64,000 nucleotides of DNA from CAZRCZ01 sp964598765. Lineage in GTDB: Bacteria; Sumerlaeota; Sumerlaeia; MVZB01; JAJFLK01. The position numbers and the translations under genes were made by a program. The notes beneath the pieces are model-generated. The model had not been told where the DNA came from. It made no database searches and saw only the letters and a program-made list of their open reading frames with translations. The DNA lies in the NCBI GenBank assembly GCA_964598765.1, contig CAZRCZ010000010.1, forward strand, positions 62,001-126,000, given 5' to 3'. Below are positions 25,236 through 32,696 of the stretch, piece after piece; within the stretch, counting starts at the first letter, position 1; the number at the start of each line of letters is the position of its first letter.

Positions 25236-28034
25236 TTATTTTGCCGCGTCGAGGTAGAGTTCCTTCAGCGCTTTCACTCCTTCGGCGAAGGTTTCATATC
25301 CCTTGTTGACGCGCGCGGCGTCGGCGGCGTCGCCGTAGCGGTCGAGCAGGACCGCCCCTTGCGTGATCTTGGAAATCGCCTCCATGAGTTTCCCTCGCGA
25401 GCGCGGATTAAGGCCCTCTTGCTTGAGCTTCATCGCCTCGGCCAAATCCATCGCGTCGAAGGCGGGAATGTGCAAGTCATACCACTGCTTGGCCGCGATC
25501 CGATCCATCAGCATTTTGTCGCGCTTGAAGATTTCTTTGACGGCATCCGCCGCCTTTTCGGGAACCTGAACGGGGGGACGAACGACGTGGATGTGGGGTC
25601 GAACCGAAGCCGGAAGTTCGCCGGGCAAGGGTTCTCTCGTCAATTCGTCGAATACAAAATCGTAGCCCTTTTGCTCGCCCGCCAACGAAACGACCGCCTT
25701 GAACTCGGCGGGAAATTTTTCCTGCGGCGGAATTTTCGCCGTCAGAAATTCATCCTCCTGCCGCGCATAGGCCAGCGGATATTCCTGCGTCGCGGTCTCG
25801 CCCGTGTTCTTGTTGTATTGCGAGAAAACCACTTTGCCGGAGAAGTTCCTCGGATCGAGCGGCTTCTTCCAATCGTCGTAGAAATAAAGTCGGAATTGAT
25901 CCGGCGCGGGCAATGTCCCCTCCAAATGATGATACAAATTTTCCGCCATGAAAAATTGTCCGCCGTGAAGCGGATTGTGGTCCATGTGTCCCATCGGTTG
26001 GACGGGCTGGCCGCAATCGGGGCAAAGCCCGGGGGAATAGAAAACTATTTCCTGCTGGTCCATTTTGTATTCCGAAGGACATCCCGGCGTCAGGCACATA
26101 TAGGTTTTGAACGGCTTGAATTGGCTCATGTGAATGAGCGTCTCGCCGCAGACCTCGCATTTGCCCGGCTCCGAATAGGCTTTCAATTCGTGGTCGGCGC
26201 GCCCCCGGTTGGGACACCAATAAACCTTCGCGCTTCCCTCTTTTGTCAGGTCCCATTTCCCCCGTTTGGAAGCAACCGTGCCCGATTCGATTTTCTCGAA
26301 AAAAGATTTCTTCGGTTTCAATTCCATGCCGCAGACTTCGCATTTGCCGGGCGCGTGGTAATCTTTCAATGGGCAATCCCCTGGTCGCGGACCGCGCATC
26401 GGACACCAGTATATTTCATCTTTCCCAGCCGACGGCGGCTGGGCCGCATTTTGATCGGTATTCGGAGGTTGAGATTCGGCGGGTTTGGGTTGAACGGCCG
26501 CGACTTGCTTTTCAGCGGGGGGCGCGTTCGGGTCTTTCGGCAGATCAAATAGCACGCCTCCCGTCGCCAACCCCGTTCCCAACATTCCCCCTTGGTCCGC
26601 AACCTGCGGTCTGGGCGTCGGCGTAGGGGTGGCGACGATCAGATGGTCGTCGAGGTAATAATCAAGCCATGCCGTCAATCGTTCCTGAGCCGGACCGTCG
26701 CCGCTTTTCACGTCCGCCGGAGGGCGATTTGGATTATCCTTGTTCTCCTTCGTATTGTCGTAATGGCCGACGAGATGGAGGCGCGTGTTCGTCGGCGCGG
26801 CAATCGGGGCTTTGAACAAAAACGACGATTCCCATTTGTTCTTGTATTCGGGAATCCAAAGAAGCGTCTGCGTCTTGCCATCCGGATAATCGGCGCGAAT
26901 CTCCAAATCCTTGCCGAGAAACCCCATGTGCGGGTGAACGCCGATCAGATGGACGTTCTCATCGAGCGTGAGGTCGGTTTTGATTTCCTGATTTTTTTCT
27001 CCCGCCGTGATGGCGAAATCGCCGTTGGAAATTTTTTTGGACTCGATCAGCAAATCGGTCGGCTGGGGAGCGAAATAAAGCCCGAGCCGCGATTTGTCCT
27101 TGTATTCCACGCCGACGTCCTCGACCCCCTGCTTGCGGTAGATGATCTGAATCTCGATGACGGATCCGCCGCGCAATTTGCGCCCCGCTTCGTCGGGATA
27201 GAGCGTCGGCGCGTCCCCGCGCACCCATTGGCCGAGGAAGTGTGTCCCGATGGGCATTTTGCGAAGCCGCGTCTCCTCGATTTTTCGCTCCGTGTCCGCA
27301 AGAGGATCGTAAGGTTTCTGAACTTCAACCTTGATTGCTTCCTCTTTCAATCCCTCGGGATCATGAATCAACGCAGTCATCGTGTGGGCGACGACCGGAT
27401 TGCCGGGAAAGAATTCGTAGCCGGTGATCCATTGCTCCTTGCGCTCCTTGCCCGTCGCGTCCTTGCCGAACGTGTCGGGGATTTTGAATTTCCAGCTATA
27501 GAACCCGTCGCGCGTCCCCTTGGGAACGGTGTATTCCTCCGGCGCGGCGATCTCCATGCTCGGCGGTCCCAATTCCCAATCGCGCTTGCGGACAAATTCA
27601 TCGGGCGGCGGAAGATCACGGCGCGGTCCCTGCGGCGTTCCCCCCTGAATCCAACCGATGACGATGTTGGTTTCCTCTTTGGTCAGTCCCCTTTGATTGG
27701 CGAACTCGCCGAAACGCCCATCGGCGCGCCACGGCGGCATCCGATGCATCATGATTTCCTCTTCGATGGCCTTGGCCCAATCGAACGCGCCGCTGTGTCC
27801 CGGCTTCCCGCCGTAGGTGGTCAGGTCCACGTATTCGGGAGCCATGCCCCCCGGATGATGGCAAGACATGCACTTCTTTTGCAGGACCGGACGAACGTCC
27901 TCGCTCCACGTCAGGTTGGTGGTGATGGCCTTGTGCGCGCGAGCGACGTGGCAAATGAAGATGAAACACGAAGACACAAAGCAGACACAAAGGGCGCGAA
28001 GATGGGCTGAACGATTCCGTCGTCCGTCAACCAT
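25236..28034 (-). CDS. Haem c / copper-monooxygenase-like / heavy-metal-binding fusion protein
   Basis: A protein of about 932 residues from ATG 28034 (upstream in-frame ATGs exist but read through repeat DNA). A signal peptide (residues about 11-33) is followed by a cytochrome c motif CMSCH (Cys55, Cys58, His59) with a downstream Met in HRMPPW. Residues about 150-470 resemble the C-terminal module of ascorbate-dependent copper monooxygenases (GNPVVAHTMTALIHDPEG, GVHPHMGFLG, HLVGHYDNT). Three heavy-metal-binding units follow at about 510-690: YWCPMRGPRPGDC with GKCEVCGMEL, VYWCPNRG with GKCEVCGETL, and YMCLTPGCPSEYKM with GLCPDCGQPV. The C-terminal part is helical. Possibly a periplasmic metal-handling or redox protein. 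Confidence 0.8.
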   Translation of the reverse strand: MVDGRRNRSAHLRALCVCFVSSCFIFICHVARAHKAITTNLTWSEDVRPVLQKKCMSCHHPGGMAPEYVDLTTYGGKPGHSGAFDWAKAIEEEIMMHRMPPWRADGRFGEFANQRGLTKEETNIVIGWIQGGTPQGPRRDLPPPDEFVRKRDWELGPPSMEIAAPEEYTVPKGTRDGFYSWKFKIPDTFGKDATGKERKEQWITGYEFFPGNPVVAHTMTALIHDPEGLKEEAIKVEVQKPYDPLADTERKIEETRLRKMPIGTHFLGQWVRGDAPTLYPDEAGRKLRGGSVIEIQIIYRKQGVEDVGVEYKDKSRLGLYFAPQPTDLLIESKKISNGDFAITAGEKNQEIKTDLTLDENVHLIGVHPHMGFLGKDLEIRADYPDGKTQTLLWIPEYKNKWESSFLFKAPIAAPTNTRLHLVGHYDNTKENKDNPNRPPADVKSGDGPAQERLTAWLDYYLDDHLIVATPTPTPRPQVADQGGMLGTGLATGGVLFDLPKDPNAPPAEKQVAAVQPKPAESQPPNTDQNAAQPPSAGKDEIYWCPMRGPRPGDCPLKDYHAPGKCEVCGMELKPKKSFFEKIESGTVASKRGKWDLTKEGSAKVYWCPNRGRADHELKAYSEPGKCEVCGETLIHMSQFKPFKTYMCLTPGCPSEYKMDQQEIVFYSPGLCPDCGQPVQPMGHMDHNPLHGGQFFMAENLYHHLEGTLPAPDQFRLYFYDDWKKPLDPRNFSGKVVFSQYNKNTGETATQEYPLAYARQEDEFLTAKIPPQEKFPAEFKAVVSLAGEQKGYDFVFDELTREPLPGELPASVRPHIHVVRPPVQVPEKAADAVKEIFKRDKMLMDRIAAKQWYDLHIPAFDAMDLAEAMKLKQEGLNPRSRGKLMEAISKITQGAVLLDRYGDAADAARVNKGYETFAEGVKALKELYLDAAK

Positions 28035-28096
28035 GGGTGAAATATAATCTCTTACTTTGTTCAACTTCGTGCCTTCTTTGTGTCTTCGTGTTTCAT
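27961..28096. repeat. Inverted repeat ACACGAAGACACAAAG, partly coding
   Basis: ATGAAACACGAAGACACAAA at 27961-27980 is mirrored by TTTGTGTCTTCGTGTTTCAT at 28077-28096; weaker similarity extends inwards through GGGCGCGAAGATG and AACTTCGTGCC. The left arm lies within the coding region of the minus-strand fusion protein and encodes the hydrophobic core of its signal peptide (VCFVSSCFIF). Both arms resemble intergenic hairpin words found elsewhere in the window. Confidence 0.8.
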
Positions 28097-28159
28097 CCAT
28101 TCCGCTCACGCCATTTATTAAGACCCGTTTAACCCAACAAAAGGTTGGCGGTTTTTCGC

Positions 28160-29410
28160 TCATGGATAAAGCAAACAACGTTGCCGCCGTTCAAGAAATT
28201 TTTGAAGTTCCTTCCCGATGCGATCCGAATGAACGTGGGGGTCCTCATTGCGGGCGAGGGATTCGGCGAGGCGGCTGTCCCCCAAGGCCGGCAAAAATCC
28301 CGAAGTTTCCTTCCCCTTTTCCATGCCCGCTTTGAAAATCTTCTGCTCCGGAGCGATTTTTGCCAGTTGCGCCATCAACTCAAACTCGATTTTTGGCGGG
28401 TCAATTTTTCTAAAATCCTCGACGTGAATTTGAACCCCTTGGCAGGTCTTCCCCTCGTAATTTCCATAGTGGGGGGTAAACGTCGCGGGGCGGAATCGGA
28501 CCCCCGGCAGATGCAGGGCGTTCATGGCGCGCGCAAATTTCACGCCGTCCAGCCACGGCGCGCCGATCATTTCAAACGGCAGAGGCGTTCCCACTCCCTC
28601 ATTCACCGTCCCCAACTCGCCGATCGTTCCGGTCATCGCGTAAAAATAGCAACTCTCCCAGCGCGGGATATGGGGCGAAGGGGGAACCCACGCCCAACCT
28701 AAATCGCCGTAGGTCATGCCCCGCCGCCAACCTTTCATCGGGATGACGCGCAACTTCACTTTGGGGGTCCGCTCGGCTTGAATCATCCGCGCCCATTCTC
28801 CGGGCGTCATGCCGTAAACCAGCGGGACGTTGTGGATGCCGATGAAGGAGAGCAGACGATCTTCGATCATCGGACCGCCGACGATCTTGCCGCCGGTCGG
28901 TTCGGGACGATCCAACACCCAAACCGCGACGCCCGTTTTTTCGCACTCCTCCATCATCAGGGTCAGCGTCGAAACAAATGTGTAATGGCGAACACCGACA
29001 TCTTGAATGTCATAGAGGACGACGTCGAGGTCCTTCAGCATTTCGGGGGTCGGACGGCGCGTTTGGCCGTAGAGGCTGGCGATGGGGAGACCGGAAACCG
29101 GATCGCGCGTCTCGTCCACTTTTTCTCCCGCGTAATATCCGCCGCGCAATCCATGCTCCGGCGAAAACAGCCGAACAACCTTGACGCCTTTTAATCCGCG
29201 CACAACATCAATCGTTGAATTCAGGTTGCTGTCCACTCCCGTCGGGTTGGTCAGGATGCCGACGCGCTTGCCGGCGAGGTCCCCCGCGAAATCGCGCGCG
29301 AGAACTTCGACGCCGGGCAACACATCCGCGCTGGTTGCTTTTGAAACGCCGAAGAAGCCACAGATTTCGCAGATGGCGCAGATTAGGAGACTATGAAAAA
29401 AAAATTTCAA
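28160..29410 (-). CDS. DUF1343 / NamZ-like exo-N-acetylmuramidase
   Basis: A protein of about 416 residues when read from TTG 29410; the frame continues upstream without a better start, and the start is uncertain. Signal-like segment residues about 2-18 contains LICAICEICGFFG. The mature part is a DUF1343 protein: GKRVGILTNPTGVD, KVVRLFSPEHGLRG, DPVSGLPIASLYG, DVVLYDIQDVGVRHYTF, VWVLDRPEPTGG, YGMTPGEWARM and LGWAWVPPSPHIP. The characterised member NamZ releases terminal N-acetylmuramic acid from peptidoglycan fragments (GH171). It lies just after the pentapeptide/J-domain gene, whose stop is three bases upstream, so the two may be co-transcribed. Confidence 0.88.
   Translation of the reverse strand: MKFFFHSLLICAICEICGFFGVSKATSADVLPGVEVLARDFAGDLAGKRVGILTNPTGVDSNLNSTIDVVRGLKGVKVVRLFSPEHGLRGGYYAGEKVDETRDPVSGLPIASLYGQTRRPTPEMLKDLDVVLYDIQDVGVRHYTFVSTLTLMMEECEKTGVAVWVLDRPEPTGGKIVGGPMIEDRLLSFIGIHNVPLVYGMTPGEWARMIQAERTPKVKLRVIPMKGWRRGMTYGDLGWAWVPPSPHIPRWESCYFYAMTGTIGELGTVNEGVGTPLPFEMIGAPWLDGVKFARAMNALHLPGVRFRPATFTPHYGNYEGKTCQGVQIHVEDFRKIDPPKIEFELMAQLAKIAPEQKIFKAGMEKGKETSGFLPALGDSRLAESLARNEDPHVHSDRIGKELQKFLERRQRCLLYP
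29357..29385. repeat. CAGATTTCGCAGATGGCGCAGATT repeat inside a signal peptide
   Basis: The stretch GCCACAGATTTCGCAGATGG, CGCAGATTA is a member of the CGCAGATT word family also found at 52142-52167 and 52231-52256, where it is intergenic. Here, on the minus strand, it codes for LICAICEICG of the NamZ-like signal peptide. Confidence 0.75.
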
Positions 29411-29412
29411 GA

Positions 29413-30816
29413 TTACCGCGTCGGAGAAAGCTTGAAGGCTTTTTGAAGTTTGACCACCCGAAGGTTGTGTTGGGCGTCCTCGTTGTTCGGATTGACTCCC
29501 AAGACCCGCTCGTAAAGACGGATCGAATCGTCCCATTTTCCGATCTCCGCGTATTTGTAGGCGAGGTTGTAGAGCAACGTCTCGTTGCTCGGATTGGCGG
29601 CGACCAGAACGACCAATTCGTCAATCGTGTGCTCGTAGGGGGACGCCCGGCGCGGCACGCCCTCGACCCACTTGATATTGTCCATCGAGCCTTCTTTTCG
29701 CCGGGTCAAGGTTTCATAAGCGCGTCGCGCCAGCTCGAATTGTTCGCGCGCGAATTTCTGCTCGGCGTCCGAAAGATGACGCACCTTGTCGGGATGAAAA
29801 ACTTTCGCCTTCGTCCGATACGCCTTGGTGATCATGTCGTAGGTGGCCGAGGCGCGGACCCCCAAGACGCGGCAACAACCTTCGTCGCTTTTCAAGTCCG
29901 CCTCGACGGCAACGTAGGAAACGCCGAACGTATTCCCCTTGGCCGCGCCCGCGCCCGTTCCCGTCGCGTCCCGCTTCCGAATGAAGGAAGAATCCCCTTT
30001 GTCAACTTTGGGTTCCGATTCGGGTTTGATTTGCGGTTTGGAATCCTCTGTGGGCGGAGAGGTGAAAGGAGGGCGCGAGCCGGTCGCCCCTTTGGTTTCG
30101 GTCTGCGTCTGAGTGGTTTCAGCGCGGTCTTGAGTCGCATCCCTCGACGAAGTCGTGGAATCCGCCGTCCGCGTTCTGGCCGTGTCCTCGAATCGCCCTT
30201 CTTGAGGCGCGACCATCGCCTTGACGCGACTCTTCATCATCCGGTATTTGCGGTCGTCCACGATGGCCAGATCGAAATTGCGAAGGATCACGGGGGCGTC
30301 GTCGTCCATGACCGATCCGGTCAAATCCGCCTCGGCGACGTTGGCTCCTTGAAGCTTGGCTCCGGAGAGGCGCGTGTATTTCAGACAGGCGGCGCGCAGG
30401 TCGCACGAGGTCAAATTCGCGGAGGCCAGATCGGCTCCGACCAAATCGGCCCCCTGAAGTTTCGCCTCGGAGAAATCGGCGTCCTCCATGCAGGCGTCGG
30501 TCAGCAACGCACCCTGAAGCGACGCCAGACTTAAATCGGCGCGATCCAGACAACAATTGGCCAGCGTCGCCCGGCGAAAATCCGCGCCGCCAAGCTGGGC
30601 GTCGGAAAAATCCGCGCCGGTCAAGTCCGCGCTGAAGAAATTCGCCTTGCTGAAATCCGCCTCGCTGAAGTCAAAATCGCGCAGGTCTTTGTTGGAAAAA
30701 TCGGCTCCGCTCAAATCCGGGGACGGATGCTTGAGTTTGTATTCGATCCACCGCTTACGCCCGTCCGGCTCCCCCAAAATGCCCGATAAAAATTCGACGT
30801 GTTCTTTGTTGCCCAT
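29413..30816 (-). CDS. Pentapeptide-repeat / J-domain / TPR fusion protein
   Basis: A protein of about 467 residues from ATG 30816 (a GTG at 30846 is the alternative). Residues about 30-165 are more than twenty pentapeptide repeats of the A(D/N)LxxA type (SGADFSNKDLRDFDF, GADFSDAQLGGADF). Residues about 180-300 are a low-complexity, charged linker. Residues about 310-385 form a J domain with the Hsp70-stimulating HPD motif in VFHPDKVRHLSDAE. Residues about 400-460 contain TPR-like helices (ETLLYNLAYKYAEIGKWDD). Proteins with a J domain recruit Hsp70 to a client; the pentapeptide solenoid may be the client-binding part. I know of no characterised protein with this order. No signal peptide, so cytoplasmic. 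Confidence 0.85.
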   Translation of the reverse strand: MGNKEHVEFLSGILGEPDGRKRWIEYKLKHPSPDLSGADFSNKDLRDFDFSEADFSKANFFSADLTGADFSDAQLGGADFRRATLANCCLDRADLSLASLQGALLTDACMEDADFSEAKLQGADLVGADLASANLTSCDLRAACLKYTRLSGAKLQGANVAEADLTGSVMDDDAPVILRNFDLAIVDDRKYRMMKSRVKAMVAPQEGRFEDTARTRTADSTTSSRDATQDRAETTQTQTETKGATGSRPPFTSPPTEDSKPQIKPESEPKVDKGDSSFIRKRDATGTGAGAAKGNTFGVSYVAVEADLKSDEGCCRVLGVRASATYDMITKAYRTKAKVFHPDKVRHLSDAEQKFAREQFELARRAYETLTRRKEGSMDNIKWVEGVPRRASPYEHTIDELVVLVAANPSNETLLYNLAYKYAEIGKWDDSIRLYERVLGVNPNNEDAQHNLRVVKLQKAFKLSPTR

Positions 30817-30940
30817 CCTGTCGCAACCTCGGCGCGGTAAATCCACCTTTGACCGTAATCCGATTAAATCAAAATTTCACGTTGGAGGCAAGGGCGGGAG
30901 GTGATGCGAATCCGAAAGGACAATCGCTCGAAGGATTCGG

Positions 30941-31044
30941 AACCGCCAAGCCACCAAGAGCGCCAAGAAGAAATATGAATCCACGGATTGAGCGGATCGG
31001 AGCGTGGCCGCCAATTTTGGCGCTCTTGGCGTCTTGGGGGTTGG
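30941..31044. repeat. Hairpin of CGCCAAGAGCGCCAAG words
   Basis: AACCGCCAAGCCACCAAGAG followed by CGCCAA (30941-30966) is mirrored by TTGGCGCTCTTGGCGTCTTG, GGGGTTGG (31017-31044), with small mismatches and about 50 bases between. It lies between the stop of the aldehyde dehydrogenase and the start side of the pentapeptide/J-domain gene and belongs to the set of intergenic hairpins in this window. Confidence 0.75.
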
Positions 31045-31068
31045 TTATATGAACTCCCCCGTTTGAGT

Positions 31069-32505
31069 TCACTCCGCCGGACGCTCCCGCACGACCATCA
31101 GCCGAATCTCCGACATGTCTTCCATGGCGAATCGGATGCCTTCCCGTCCCAAGCCGCTGTCCTTCACGCCGCCGTAGGGCATGTGGTCCACGCGCCATGA
31201 GGGAACGTCGCCGATGACGACGCCGCCGACCTCCAGCGCATCCCAAGCCCGGAGCGCGCGATAAAGATCGCGGGTGAAAACTCCGGCTTGGAGACCATAA
31301 ATCGAGTCGTTGACCTCGGTGAGAGCGTCCTCGAACTTTTTGAAACGGGAAAGAAGCGCGACCGGGCCGAAAACCTCGTCGCAATAAATTTTTTCATCGC
31401 GGGGGACATTTTCGAGGAGCGTCGGCTCGACCATCACGCCGCGCCGGTTTCCGCCGCAGAGGATTTTCGCGCCGCGATCCACCGCCGAGCGAATCCACGT
31501 CTCGACGCGCGCCGCTTCGCGCTCGGAGATTATCGGACCGATGAAGGTTTCTTCTTCCTTGGGATCGCCCATTTTGAGTTTTTTCGAGGCGGAGACCAGT
31601 TTTTCGCGTAACGGATCATAAATCGCGTCATGGACGATGATCCGCTGGACGCTGATGCAACTTTGTCCCGATTGATAAAACGCGCCGAAGACGATCCGTT
31701 GAACGGCGTCGTCCAAATCGGCGTCGGCGTCCACGACGCAGGCGGCGTTGCCTCCCAATTCCAAGACGACCCTTTTCTTGCCCGCGCGCGCCTTCAAATC
31801 CCAACCAACCTCCGGCGATCCGGTGAAGCTGAGCAACTTGAGCCGCTCGTCGGTCGTGAATAAGTCGGCTCCCTCGCGCCGACAGGGCAGAATGGAGAAC
31901 GCTCCTTTCGGCAAATTCGTTTCGGCCAGAACCTCGCCGATCAATAACGCGCCGATGGGAGTCAGGCTGGCAGGTTTCAACACGAATGGGCAACCGACCG
32001 CCAGCGCCGGAGCGATCTTGTGCGCCGCCAGATTGAGCGGAAAATTGAAGGGCGAGATGAACGAGCACGGTCCGATGGGAACGCGCTTCCACATACCGGA
32101 ATACCCCTTGGCCCGCGGGCTGACGTCGAGCGGCAAGACTTCGCCCGTATTGCGAACCGATTCCTCCGCCGCGATGCGGAAGGTGTCTATCAAGCGGCTG
32201 ACTTCGCCCCGGCTGTCCTTGATCGGCTTGCCCGCCTCGATGCAAAGCGTCATCGCCAATTCCTCAGCGCGTTGTTTGAATCGCTCGACGCAGTGTTGGA
32301 GAATCGCCTGACGCTCGTATGCGGCGAGTCGGCGCATCGGTTCGGTCGCCTCGACCGCTTTGGCGACGGCCGCGTCAATGGCCGTGGCATCCGCCATCGC
32401 AACCCTCGTCGCGGTTTTGCCGGTGTATTTGTCAACGACCTCCAGATCGGCGTTGGGCGCGGCAGGTTTGTTGGCCAGATAGTAAGGATAGGTCTGCTTT
32501 AGCAT
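31069..32505 (-). CDS. NAD(P)-dependent aldehyde dehydrogenase
   Basis: A protein of 478 residues. ATG 32505 is favoured because GGAG lies nine bases upstream and the family start falls there. It shows the ALDH fold: SFISPFNFPLNLAAHKIAPA, LLSFTGSPEVGWDLKARAG, the catalytic Glu in VVLELGGNAA, the catalytic Cys in QSGQSCISVQRI, and EVFGPVALLSRF. The family oxidises aldehydes to acids with NAD or NADP. The QSGQSCISVQR version is found in glyceraldehyde-3-phosphate/lactaldehyde dehydrogenase-type members, but the substrate cannot be fixed. The gene is followed by the hairpin at 30941. Confidence 0.93.
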   Translation of the reverse strand: MLKQTYPYYLANKPAAPNADLEVVDKYTGKTATRVAMADATAIDAAVAKAVEATEPMRRLAAYERQAILQHCVERFKQRAEELAMTLCIEAGKPIKDSRGEVSRLIDTFRIAAEESVRNTGEVLPLDVSPRAKGYSGMWKRVPIGPCSFISPFNFPLNLAAHKIAPALAVGCPFVLKPASLTPIGALLIGEVLAETNLPKGAFSILPCRREGADLFTTDERLKLLSFTGSPEVGWDLKARAGKKRVVLELGGNAACVVDADADLDDAVQRIVFGAFYQSGQSCISVQRIIVHDAIYDPLREKLVSASKKLKMGDPKEEETFIGPIISEREAARVETWIRSAVDRGAKILCGGNRRGVMVEPTLLENVPRDEKIYCDEVFGPVALLSRFKKFEDALTEVNDSIYGLQAGVFTRDLYRALRAWDALEVGGVVIGDVPSWRVDHMPYGGVKDSGLGREGIRFAMEDMSEIRLMVVRERPAE

Positions 32506-32696
32506 CAAACGGTTCTCCGATTCTCCATCAATGCCAAGTGTCAATGACGCCCGGCCAATCGTTCAAGACCTTTCTGTCGGACGCTTCGAAGGTGATCCAT
32601 CCTTCCGATGTTTCCGGACTTGCATCTCCGCGTATCCTTGATCCATAGTCGGAGACGGGTTTTGAACCCATCGGATTTTCGGAATCAGGTCGGGGC

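Noticed and set aside
24909..28010. Two long plus-strand frames (547 and 472 codons) opposite the metal-binding fusion
   Set aside because: They are mirror frames of the minus-strand gene, which has real CxxCH and Cys-rich motifs. The plus-strand proteins are Arg-rich and without motifs.
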